Positions 42,456-50,436 of a DNA stretch of 64,000 bases are shown piece after piece. The DNA comes from Candidatus Pseudomonas phytovorans. Lineage in GTDB: Bacteria > Pseudomonadota > Gammaproteobacteria > Pseudomonadales > Pseudomonadaceae. Under the pieces are notes generated by a model, which was not told the origin of the DNA, did no database searches, and was given only the letters and a program-made list of their open reading frames with translations. The position numbers were made by a program, and so were the translations under genes. The stretch spans positions 2,826,001 through 2,890,000 of the forward strand of contig CP119325.1 of the NCBI GenBank assembly GCA_029202525.1. Direction: 5' to 3'. Positions within the stretch are counted from its first letter, which is position 1. Every line of letters starts with the position of its first letter.

Positions 42456-44009
42456 ATGCCTGCATCGGCCAATGAAGTGGTGCTCGCCGCCAGTGGCCTG
42501 GGTAAAACCTACGCCCAGCCTGTGCTCGGCGACGTCGGGCTGAGCCTGCGCGCCGGCGAAGTGCTGGCCCTGACCGGCGAGAACGGCGCGGGCAAGAGCA
42601 CGCTGTCCAAGCTGATCAGTGGCCTGGAAACCCCCACCACCGGGCACATGACCTACCGCGGCCAGGCCTACGCGCCTGGCAGCCGCAGCGAGGCAGAGCG
42701 CCTTGGCGTGCGCATGGTCATGCAGGAGCTGAACCTGCTGCCCACGCTGACCGTGGCGGAAAACCTGTTTCTCGGCAACCTGCCCAGCCGCTTCGGCTGG
42801 ATCAGCCGTAAACGCCTGCGCCAGCAGGCCACGGCCGCCATGGCTCAGGTCGGGCTCGACGCCATCGACCCTGACACCCCGGTCGGCGAGCTGGGCATTG
42901 GCCATCAGCAGATGGTCGAGATCGCCCGCAACCTGATCGGCGACTGCCATGTGCTGATTTTCGATGAGCCCACCGCCATGCTTACGGCGCGCGAGGTGGA
43001 ACTGCTGTTCACCCAGATCGAGCGGCTACGCGAGCGCGGGGTGGCCATTGTCTACATCTCGCACCGGCTGGAAGAATTGCAGCGCGTGGCCCAGCGCATC
43101 GTCGTGCTGCGCGACGGCAAGCTGGTGTGCGACGAGCCGATCCAGCGCTACAGCAGCGCCGAGCTGGTCAACCTGATGGTCGGCCGCGAGCTGGGCGAAC
43201 ACATCGACCTGGGCCGCCGGCAACTCGGTGCGCCGCTGCTCAGAATCGACAAGCTCAGCCGTGCGGACAAGGTGCGCGAGGTGTCGTTTGAAGTCAGGGC
43301 AGGGGAGATCTTTGGCATCTCCGGCCTGATCGGCGCCGGCCGTACCGAACTGTTGAGGCTGATCTACGGCGCCGACCGTGCCGACAGTGGCAGCATCGCG
43401 CTCGGCCAGCCACTGCAGGCGGTCACCATCGACTCGCCCAAGGCCGCGGTGCGGGCGGGTATCGCCCTGATTACCGAAGACCGCAAAGGTGAGGGCCTGC
43501 TGCTGACGCAGTCGATCAGCGCCAATATCGCCTTGGGCAACCTGGGCGCGGTGTCGCGGGCCGGGGTGCTGGATGGCCAGGCGGAACAGGCCTTGGCCGA
43601 GCGCCAGATCCAGGCCATGCGCATTCGCAGTGCCGGCGCCCATCAGGTTGTGGGCGAGTTGTCTGGCGGCAACCAGCAGAAGGTGGTGATCGGCCGCTGG
43701 CTGGAGCGCGACTGCCAGGTGCTGCTGTTCGACGAGCCCACCCGTGGCATCGACGTGGGTGCCAAGTTCGACATCTACGGCCTGCTGGCCGAACTGGCGC
43801 GCCAGGGCAGGGCGCTGGTGGTGGTGTCCAGCGACCTGCGTGAACTGATGTTGATCTGCGACCGCATCGCTGTGCTGTCTGCCGGCCGCCTGATCGACAC
43901 CTTCGAACGTGACCATTGGAGCCAGGACCAGCTGCTGGCTGCGGCCTTTGCCGGTTATCAGAAACGTGACGCGCTGCTGCACGGTGCAGCCCCCAGGATG
44001 GACGCATGA
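42456..44009 (+). CDS. rbsA: ribose ABC transporter ATPase (two nucleotide-binding domains)
   Basis: A 517-residue protein with two ABC domains. The first has an intact Walker A GENGAGKST near residue 43, LGIGHQQMVEIA and Walker B LIFDEPTAML. The second has the degenerate Walker A GLIGAGRTEL but a good signature LSGGNQQKVV and Walker B LLFDEPTRGI. This asymmetry is normal for sugar ABC ATPases such as RbsA. It overlaps rbsC by four bases (ATGA). Confidence 0.95.
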   Translation: MPASANEVVLAASGLGKTYAQPVLGDVGLSLRAGEVLALTGENGAGKSTLSKLISGLETPTTGHMTYRGQAYAPGSRSEAERLGVRMVMQELNLLPTLTVAENLFLGNLPSRFGWISRKRLRQQATAAMAQVGLDAIDPDTPVGELGIGHQQMVEIARNLIGDCHVLIFDEPTAMLTAREVELLFTQIERLRERGVAIVYISHRLEELQRVAQRIVVLRDGKLVCDEPIQRYSSAELVNLMVGRELGEHIDLGRRQLGAPLLRIDKLSRADKVREVSFEVRAGEIFGISGLIGAGRTELLRLIYGADRADSGSIALGQPLQAVTIDSPKAAVRAGIALITEDRKGEGLLLTQSISANIALGNLGAVSRAGVLDGQAEQALAERQIQAMRIRSAGAHQVVGELSGGNQQKVVIGRWLERDCQVLLFDEPTRGIDVGAKFDIYGLLAELARQGRALVVVSSDLRELMLICDRIAVLSAGRLIDTFERDHWSQDQLLAAAFAGYQKRDALLHGAAPRMDA

Positions 44010-45001
44010 AAACCACCCCGCTCGATAGCCAAGGCGCCGCCCCGGTGCGCCGCAGTGGCACCTACTTTGGCCTGGGTACCTACCTGGGCCTGGCCGGCGC
44101 CTTGCTGGCGATGATTGTGCTGTTCTCGTTCCTTAGCAGCCACTTCTGGTCGTACAACACCTTCAGTACCCTGGCCAACCAGATCCCCGACCTGATGGTC
44201 TTGGCCGTGGGCATGACGTTCGTGCTGATCATCGGCGGCATTGACCTGTCGGTGGGCTCGGTGCTGGCCCTGGCGGCTTCGGCAGTGAGTGTGGCGATCC
44301 TCGGCTGGGGCTGGGGCGCGCTGCCGTCGGCGCTGCTGGGCATGGCCGTGGCTGCGCTGGCCGGCAGCATTACCGGCGGAGTCACCGTGGCGTGGCGGAT
44401 TCCCTCGTTCATCGTCTCGCTGGGTGTGCTGGAAATGGCCCGTGGGCTGGCTTACCAGTTCACCGACTCGCGCACCGCCTACATCGGCGATGCCTATGCC
44501 TGGTTTTCAAACCCGGTGGCCTTTGGTATTTCACCCGCGTTCATCATCGCCTTGCTGGTGATTGTGCTGGCCCAGTGGGTGCTGACCCGCACGGTGTTCG
44601 GCCGCTACCTGATCGGTATCGGTACCAACGAAGAGGCCGTGCGCCTGGCGGGCATCGACCCGCGCCCTTACAAAGTGCTGGTGTTTGCCCTGATGGGGTT
44701 GCTTGCAGGCCTGGCCGCGCTGTTCCAGATATCGCGCCTTGAAGCAGCCGACCCCAATGCCGGTTCTGGCCTGGAGCTGCAGGTGATTGCCGCCGTGGTG
44801 ATCGGCGGTACCAGCCTGATGGGCGGGCGCGGCTCGGTCATCAGCACCTTCTTTGGCGTACTGATCATTTCCGTATTGGCCGCCGGGCTGGCGCAGATTG
44901 GCGCCAGCGAGCCGACCAAACGCATCATCACCGGGGCGGTGATCGTCATCGCCGTGGTGCTTGACACTTACCGGAGCCGGCGCGCAGGCCGGCGGAACTG
45001 A
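44006..45001 (+). CDS. rbsC: ribose ABC transporter permease
   Basis: A 331-residue inner-membrane permease with about eight to ten hydrophobic helices and the family's conserved loop GIGTNEEAVRLAGIDPRPYKVLVF, which contacts the ATPase. FVLIIGGIDLSVGSVLALA is typical of RbsC/XylH-type permeases. It is translationally coupled to rbsA and followed after four bases by rbsR. Confidence 0.95.
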   Translation: MKTTPLDSQGAAPVRRSGTYFGLGTYLGLAGALLAMIVLFSFLSSHFWSYNTFSTLANQIPDLMVLAVGMTFVLIIGGIDLSVGSVLALAASAVSVAILGWGWGALPSALLGMAVAALAGSITGGVTVAWRIPSFIVSLGVLEMARGLAYQFTDSRTAYIGDAYAWFSNPVAFGISPAFIIALLVIVLAQWVLTRTVFGRYLIGIGTNEEAVRLAGIDPRPYKVLVFALMGLLAGLAALFQISRLEAADPNAGSGLELQVIAAVVIGGTSLMGGRGSVISTFFGVLIISVLAAGLAQIGASEPTKRIITGAVIVIAVVLDTYRSRRAGRRN

Positions 45002-45005
45002 CACC

Positions 45006-46028
45006 ATGGCAACCATCAAAGATGTCGCGGCACTGGCGGGTATTTCCTACACCACCGTGTCCCATGTATTGAACAAGACCCGGCCGGTCAGCGAACACGT
45101 GCGGCAGAAGGTTGAAGCCGCCATTATCGAGCTGGACTACGTGCCCAGCGCCGTGGCGCGTTCACTCAAGGCCCGCAGCACGGCCACCATCGGCCTGCTG
45201 GTGCCCAACAGCGTCAACCCGTACTTCGCCGAGCTGGCGCGGGGGATTGAAGACGCCTGCGAACGCAACGGCTACTGTGTGATTTTGTGCAACTCCGACG
45301 ACAACCCAAAGAAGCAGCGCAGTTACCTGCGCGTGCTGCTGGAAAAGCGCATCGACGGCCTGGTGGTGGCCTCGGTGGGCCAGGACAGCGACCTGCTGCA
45401 AAGCCTGGCATGCGTGCGCACGCCGATGGTCATCGTTGACCGTGAGCTGGAAGGCGTCGATGCCGACCTGGTGCGCATCGACCACGAGCACGGCGCGTAC
45501 CTGGCCACCCAGCATCTGCTGGAGCTTGGCCACCGCGACGTTGCCTATATCGGCGGCCCCGCCGAAACCGGGGTTACCCAGTTGCGCCTGAACGGTTTTC
45601 GCCGTGCCATGGCCGAAGTCGGTGCGCCGGTGCCGGGCAGCCGTGTGCTGCACTGCGACTTCACAAGCCCAGGTGGGCATGCCGCAGCGGCGCAGTTGCT
45701 GGAGGGCAAGCGGCCCACAGCGATTTTTGCCGGCAACGACATGATCGGGTTTGGCGTACTGCGTGCTGCAGCCGAACGCAATATCAGCGTACCGGGTGAG
45801 CTGTCGGTGATCGGTTTCGACGACATCGAGCTCAGCCGCTACGTGTACCCGCCGCTGACCACGGTGGGCCAGTCGATTCGCGAGCTGGGCGAGAGCGCCG
45901 CTTCACTGCTGCTGGCACGTATAGGCACACCCCGGCAAGGCGCGGCGGAGCAACGCATCGTAGCCCCGCGCATTGTGCTACGTGAGTCCACCGGGCCACG
46001 CCCGGACCTGTTCAACGATTACCGCTAG
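45006..46028 (+). CDS. rbsR: LacI-family ribose operon repressor
   Basis: A 340-residue LacI-family repressor. The N-terminal helix-turn-helix is ATIKDVAALAGISYTTVSHVLN with the hinge PSAVARSLKARST, and the rest is a sugar-binding core ending at about 330. It lies inside the rbs operon and should bind the AAACGTTT palindrome at 41429. The ATG at 45006 was chosen over a frame that runs 45 bases upstream into rbsC. Confidence 0.93.
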   Translation: MATIKDVAALAGISYTTVSHVLNKTRPVSEHVRQKVEAAIIELDYVPSAVARSLKARSTATIGLLVPNSVNPYFAELARGIEDACERNGYCVILCNSDDNPKKQRSYLRVLLEKRIDGLVVASVGQDSDLLQSLACVRTPMVIVDRELEGVDADLVRIDHEHGAYLATQHLLELGHRDVAYIGGPAETGVTQLRLNGFRRAMAEVGAPVPGSRVLHCDFTSPGGHAAAAQLLEGKRPTAIFAGNDMIGFGVLRAAAERNISVPGELSVIGFDDIELSRYVYPPLTTVGQSIRELGESAASLLLARIGTPRQGAAEQRIVAPRIVLRESTGPRPDLFNDYR

Positions 46029-46043
46029 CGCTAAGGAAACGTC

Positions 46044-46952
46044 ATGAATGCGAAGGTCGTGGTGGTCGGTAGCCTCAATATGGACCTGGTGGCCCGCGCC
46101 CAGCGCCTGCCCCGCGCTGGCGAAACGCTCCCCGGCGAAAGCTTTTTCACCGTGCCGGGTGGCAAAGGCGCCAACCAGGCGGTGGCGGTAGCACGGCTGG
46201 GCGGCAGCGTGGCAATGATCGGCAATGTGGGTGACGATGACTACGGCCGGCAACTGCACCGTGCGCTGTATGTCGAAGGCATCGACTGTCAGGGCGTCAG
46301 TACTTGCCCCGGGGTGTCCAGCGGTGTGGCACTGATCACCGTGGATGCTGCCAGCCAGAACTGCATTGTCATCATTCCCGGCGGCAACGGCCTGCTGACG
46401 CCACAGGCGGTGCGGCGCTTCGATGCGCTGCTGCAGTCGGCCGAGGTGGTCATCTGCCAACTGGAAGTGCCGGTCGACACCGTGGCCTGGACACTGGCCA
46501 GGGCCCATGAACTGGGCAAGCAGGTAATCCTGAACCCGGCGCCTGCCACTGGCCCCTTGCCGGCAGAGTGGTTTGCCCACATCGATTACCTCATGCCCAA
46601 TGAAAGCGAGGCCGAAGCCCTGACCGGCATGCCCGTCACTGACCAGGGCAGTGCGCTGCGTGCTGGCGAGCGCTTGCTACAACTGGGCGCGGGTAAGGTC
46701 ATCATCACCCTGGGTGCGCAAGGGGCCTTGCTGGTGACTGCTCAAGGCCATTGGCACTATCCGGCGCCGGTGGTGCAACCGCTGGACACCACGGCGGCTG
46801 GCGATACCTTTATTGGTGGCTTTGCTGCCGGGCTGGTGCGGGGGCTTGAGGAGGGCGAGGCCATCGCCTTTGGCCAGCGTGCCGCCGCCTTGTCGGTTAC
46901 CCGTGCCGGTGCCCAGCCGTCGATTCCCTATCTGGCGGAGCTGGCACCATGA
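46044..46952 (+). CDS. rbsK: ribokinase
   Basis: A 302-residue PfkB-family kinase that phosphorylates ribose to ribose 5-phosphate. The substrate motif is GGKGANQAVA near residue 38; the anion hole and catalytic base are in DTTAAGDTFIGGFAAGL near residue 250. It overlaps rbsD by four bases (ATGA). Confidence 0.95.
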   Translation: MNAKVVVVGSLNMDLVARAQRLPRAGETLPGESFFTVPGGKGANQAVAVARLGGSVAMIGNVGDDDYGRQLHRALYVEGIDCQGVSTCPGVSSGVALITVDAASQNCIVIIPGGNGLLTPQAVRRFDALLQSAEVVICQLEVPVDTVAWTLARAHELGKQVILNPAPATGPLPAEWFAHIDYLMPNESEAEALTGMPVTDQGSALRAGERLLQLGAGKVIITLGAQGALLVTAQGHWHYPAPVVQPLDTTAAGDTFIGGFAAGLVRGLEEGEAIAFGQRAAALSVTRAGAQPSIPYLAELAP

Positions 46953-47347
46953 AGAAAACCCCCTTGCTGAACGTTGCCCTGTCGCGGGTCATTGCCGGTA
47001 TGGGGCATGGCGATATCCTGGTGATCGGCGATGCCGGGCTACCGGTGCCCCCGGGCGTGGAACTGATCGACCTGGCCGTCACGTCCGGCCTGCCGGATTT
47101 CGCCAGCGTGTTGCGGGTAGTGCTGAGCGAGTTGCAGGTAGAGCGGCATGTGCTGGCTGAAGAAATGCAGAAAGTGGTGCCGCCAGCGCTGGTCGAGATC
47201 GAGCGGCTGAAGGGTAAGCTGGGCAAGCGGGAATGGCTGAGCCATGAAGATTTCAAAGTACTGTCGCGTAGTGCCCGTGCGGTGGTGCGTACCGGTGAGT
47301 GTCAGCCATACAGCAACATCGCCCTTATCTCCGGCGTCACCTTCTAA
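46949..47347 (+). CDS. rbsD: D-ribose pyranase
   Basis: A 132-residue RbsD/FucU-family mutarotase that interconverts beta-pyranose and furanose forms of ribose so the kinase receives the right isomer. His at about 20 (GMGHGD) and the C-terminal RTGECQPYSNIALISGV are the family's catalytic and substrate motifs. Last gene of the rbs operon, coupled to rbsK. Confidence 0.95.
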   Translation: MKKTPLLNVALSRVIAGMGHGDILVIGDAGLPVPPGVELIDLAVTSGLPDFASVLRVVLSELQVERHVLAEEMQKVVPPALVEIERLKGKLGKREWLSHEDFKVLSRSARAVVRTGECQPYSNIALISGVTF

Positions 47348-47369
47348 CAGGCGAAACACGGTTTTTTGT

Positions 47370-47484
47370 GTGGGAGCGGCCTTGTGTCGCGAAAGGGTCG
47401 CGAAGCGGCCCCGGCATTTCATGCTGCGGAGCTGAGAACCTGGGGCCGCTTCGCGACCCTTTCGCGACACAAGGCCGCTCCCAC
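47370..47484. repeat. REP inverted pair with 43-bp perfect arms
   Basis: 47370-47412 and 47442-47484 are exact reverse complements (GTGGGAGCGGCCTTGTGTCG type) with a 29-base loop. It separates rbsD from the nucleoside hydrolase gene and probably ends or stabilises the rbs transcript. Confidence 0.9.
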
Positions 47485-47539
47485 CTAAAGCACACCGCGG
47501 CGTGCTTGCGTATTCTGTTCCGGCAACAGGAGTGCCCCC

Positions 47540-48541
47540 ATGCTCAAACCCCTGCTACAAGGAATCGCCTTCATCGCCACAGCCACCACCCTCCAGGCCG
47601 CCCCCATCGACCTGATCATCGACACCGACCCAGGCGCCGACGACGTGGTCGCGCTGTTCCTGGCCATGGCTTCGCCCGACGAACTCAATATCCGCGCCAT
47701 CACCACGGTGGCCGGCAACGTGCGCCTGGATAAAACCTCGCGCAATGCCCGCCTGGCCCGCGAATGGGCGGGGCGTGAAAACATTCCGGTCTATGCCGGC
47801 GCCGGCCGGCCACTGGTGCGCGCGCCGATCTATGCCGCCGACGTTCATGGTGAAGAAGGCCTCACCGGCGTACAGGTTCACGAGCCCAAAGCGCCTCTGG
47901 CCCAAGGCAATGCGGTGCAATACCTGGTCGACACCCTCGGCGCAGCCAAGCCCCACAGCATCACCGTTGCCATGCTCGGCCCGCAGACCAACCTGGCCCT
48001 GGCGTTGATCCAGCGCCCGGAGATCGTCAAGGGCATCAAGGAGGTGGTGGTCATGGGTGGCGCCCATTTCAATGGCGGCAACATCACCCCGGTGGCGGAA
48101 TTCAACCTCTACGCCGACCCGCATGCCGCCCAAGTGGTGCTGGCCAGCGGCGTACCACTGATCTACCTGCCGCTGGACGTCACCCACAAGCTGCTGACCA
48201 GCGACGCCCGCCTTGAACAACTGGCAGCCGTGAACAACCAGGCCAGCAAACGCGTGGTGGATATCCTGAATGCCTACATCACCCACGACATGGACCTGTA
48301 CGGCATGCCAGGCGGCCCGGTGCACGACGCCAGTGTCATCGCCTACCTGCTACAACCCGAGCTGTTCAGTGGCCGACGCATCCACATGAGCATCGACAGC
48401 CGCGAAGGGCCGACCTTCGGTCAGACCATTGCCGACTGGTACGGCGTGCTCAAGCAGCCGGCCAATGTGCTGTGGGTAGAGCAGGGCGATGCACAGGGGC
48501 TGTTCGACCTGCTCAGCGCCCGTCTGTCGCGATTGGAATAG
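47540..48541 (+). CDS. secreted nucleoside hydrolase
   Basis: A 333-residue inosine/uridine-preferring nucleoside hydrolase. The calcium-binding Asp cluster is DTDPGADDVVALF near residue 30, and the C-terminal active-site His-Asp is in GPVHDASVIAYLL. A signal peptide (to about 21, QAA) sends it to the periplasm, unlike cytoplasmic RihA/B/C. It would split external nucleosides into base plus ribose, the substrate of the adjacent rbs operon. GGAG is not obvious; AACAGGAG precedes the ATG by eight bases. Confidence 0.9.
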   Translation: MLKPLLQGIAFIATATTLQAAPIDLIIDTDPGADDVVALFLAMASPDELNIRAITTVAGNVRLDKTSRNARLAREWAGRENIPVYAGAGRPLVRAPIYAADVHGEEGLTGVQVHEPKAPLAQGNAVQYLVDTLGAAKPHSITVAMLGPQTNLALALIQRPEIVKGIKEVVVMGGAHFNGGNITPVAEFNLYADPHAAQVVLASGVPLIYLPLDVTHKLLTSDARLEQLAAVNNQASKRVVDILNAYITHDMDLYGMPGGPVHDASVIAYLLQPELFSGRRIHMSIDSREGPTFGQTIADWYGVLKQPANVLWVEQGDAQGLFDLLSARLSRLE

Positions 48542-48725
48542 CCGTGTGGGGCGCGTAGCGCTCGAACACCTGGTCGATGAAGCTGCGTGCCGCTTCGGCA
48601 CCGTTGTCGCGTACCAAAAGGTCAATGGCGATCAACAGCAACTCTTCCGGTGTGCCAGGGCTGTACGCGCTCTGGCCCTCCGCCCATTTGACCTTGATGT
48701 CGGCATCGATGCTATGGGTACTCAT
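48513..48725 (-). CDS. small conserved-looking protein
   Basis: A 70-residue acidic protein (M-STHSIDADIKVKWAEGQ) with no signal peptide or membrane segment. It overlaps the convergent nucleoside hydrolase gene by 29 bases. The ATG at 48725 has GAGAG upstream, and a longer frame to 48890 has no support. I do not recognise the family. Confidence 0.6.
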   Translation of the reverse strand: MSTHSIDADIKVKWAEGQSAYSPGTPEELLLIAIDLLVRDNGAEAARSFIDQVFERYAPHTAIPIATDGR

Positions 48726-49000
48726 GAAAAGCTCTCGCTTGGGGCCCGGAACGAAGGAGTGAACACCTGACCCTGGTGTTCGATGGAGGCGGGATGCACT
48801 CCACTTCTTGCAGCAAATCATGGCTTTGCGCCAGTGACCGTGAGCGCTAAGCATATGGCAAACGCAGGGGGTTGTGCAAAATCCGGTCACGATTGCTTTT
48901 CGCCTCGGTGCTAGAGTTCAGGCAGACTTGACCGGTTTTGCAACGAATACTGAGCGGAGCTGTCGGAACAGACAGTTCCCGGACCCATTTAGGAGGCTTC

Positions 49001-49318
49001 ATGTTCCGTACCCGTGCTTACCTGGCAACCCTGGCGGTGGCTGCTGTCCTGGCTGGTTGCAGCACTGGTGGCAACGCTGGTGGCGATGCACCGGCCGCAT
49101 CGGCTGGCAACGATGGCCGCTGCGACGCCAGCGGCGCCGATTTCGCCATGGGCAAACCCGGCAGCGCCGAGCTGCTGGAGCAGGCGCGCAAGGCCAGTGG
49201 CTCGCAGACGGCACGCATTCTCAAGCCGCATGATGTGGTAACCCTGGAGTACCGCTCCGACCGCCTTAACCTAAACGTGGACGAGCAGGGCAACGTAACC
49301 CGCGTCAACTGCGGTTGA
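49001..49318 (+). CDS. I78-family protease inhibitor-like lipoprotein
   Basis: A 105-residue lipoprotein with lipobox L-A-G-C (Cys20) and a Gly/Ala-rich spacer, followed by an I78 inhibitor-type domain (about 40-105). The pattern is RILKPHDVVTLEYRSDRLNLNVDEQGNV and the final Cys pairs with an earlier Cys (GRCDAS). I78 proteins are small potato-inhibitor-fold serine protease inhibitors, often periplasmic. The ATG at 49001 follows AGGAGG by six bases. Confidence 0.8.
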   Translation: MFRTRAYLATLAVAAVLAGCSTGGNAGGDAPAASAGNDGRCDASGADFAMGKPGSAELLEQARKASGSQTARILKPHDVVTLEYRSDRLNLNVDEQGNVTRVNCG

Positions 49319-49380
49319 TCGAAGGGCCTTTCGCGGGTAACCCCGCGAAAAGGCCGCGGCAGGGCTGCGCAGCGCCCATA

Positions 49381-49409
49381 AAAAAACCCGCCACGAGGGC
49401 GGGTTTTTT
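49381..49409. terminator. bidirectional terminator
   Basis: AAAAAACCCGCC-ACGA-GGGCGGGTTTTTT has poly-A and poly-T on the two sides, so it can terminate both the I78 gene and the convergent cold-shock gene. Confidence 0.92.
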
Positions 49410-49422
49410 CACAGCTTCCGAA

Positions 49423-49635
49423 TTACTCCGGACGAACCTGTGCAGCCTGCATGCCCTTCTGGCCGCGCTCGGCGACGAAGGAAACAGTCTGGCCTTCTTT
49501 CAGGCTCTTGAAGCCGTCAGATTCGATGGCTTTGAAGTGAACGAACAGGTCGTCGCCGCCGCCTTGTGGGGTGATGAAGCCGAAGCCTTTTTCATCATTG
49601 AACCATTTGACGGTGCCGGTTTGGCGATTGGACAT
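49423..49635 (-). CDS. cold-shock-domain RNA-binding protein
   Basis: A 70-residue CspA-family protein with RNP1 (KGFGFI) and RNP2 (DLFVHF) motifs, binding single-stranded RNA and DNA as an RNA chaperone. Aligns end to end with CspA/CapB-type proteins, so no truncation. About 110 bases of AT-rich leader precede the ATG, as usual for csp genes whose leader controls translation. Which paralogue it is cannot be told. Confidence 0.95.
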   Translation of the reverse strand: MSNRQTGTVKWFNDEKGFGFITPQGGGDDLFVHFKAIESDGFKSLKEGQTVSFVAERGQKGMQAAQVRPE

Positions 49636-49797
49636 GGGATGAATCTCCAGAAACTTGAATTTTTTCGAAGTGCCTAAGCGCCTGAGCTGCCTGGCACAGA
49701 ACACATCATAGTCTAATTCTGCGGATGTAGCGCCTTTTACCTTCACTAGATGTTGATCTAGCGCAAATAAATTTTCGTCAACCCCGGCTTAAAGGCT

Positions 49798-50100
49798 TCA
49801 GCTATGGGGTGCGCAGGCCTGTTTGACCACGGTTTGGGCCTTGGCCATCAGCTTGGCATCCACCCCGTCCTTGCTGTCGAGGTCGGCAATTTCCGCGTCG
49901 GTAAAGTTTTTCTTGATGGCCTGGGCGCCGCACGAGCAGTGCTTGGTCGCCATTTCGGCGCTCACGCCCTGGCCTGTCGCGACTTCCCGGCACTGAGCCA
50001 TGTAGCCCTGCTCCTTGCCTGGCGGGAAATCGCCTGCGTGGGCCGCCAGCGGCAGCAGGGCACTCATGGCACATACGGCCAGAAGGGACTGAAATCTCAT
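49798..50100 (-). CDS. small secreted cysteine-containing protein
   Basis: A 100-residue protein with a signal peptide (to about 22, cleaved after AAHA) and four cysteines in the mature part (AQCREV, TKHCSCG, KQACAP). The spacing suggests two disulfides in the periplasm. The family is found in Pseudomonas but I know no function. It is divergent from thrS. Confidence 0.75.
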   Translation of the reverse strand: MRFQSLLAVCAMSALLPLAAHAGDFPPGKEQGYMAQCREVATGQGVSAEMATKHCSCGAQAIKKNFTDAEIADLDSKDGVDAKLMAKAQTVVKQACAPHS

Positions 50101-50436
50101 AACCAGTTACTCCTTGGGTCAAGGTCTCATCAAGAGTAGGTTGCTTCCCAAGGTCTGAGCGGTATTTTTCCGCGATAGTTCACCCCTGCGGTGCAATTTC
50201 CAAATATTTCTGCCTGGGGTGCAACCCGCGTGCTAGCATGCTCGGCTTGTGGTCGCGCTGTGCCGGCCGCAGCTATCTTTTTCTTTCCAGTCACTCTGGT
50301 TCGTCCCTTGCAAGCCGAAAGGCTTCTGCCACTGTGAGGCAGGCTTCCTTATAAAGGGAGGCAGGTCGGATCTTGTACTGGCTCATCCCAACCCACGTGA
50401 CCTTTGGTAGGGGTCACCACTAGGAGAGGAGGCGCC
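50101..50436 (+). promoter_or_regulatory. thrS leader region
   Basis: 336 bases without a gene. An extended -10-like TGCTAGCAT near 50231 could start a leader of about 190 bases. The leader has several pairing segments (for example GGTCGGATCTTG and the GTGACC/GGTCAC pair at about 50398-50416) just before the strong AGGAGAGGAGG ribosome-binding site. In E. coli ThrRS binds its own leader; whether this one mimics tRNA-Thr is not clear by eye. Confidence 0.4.
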
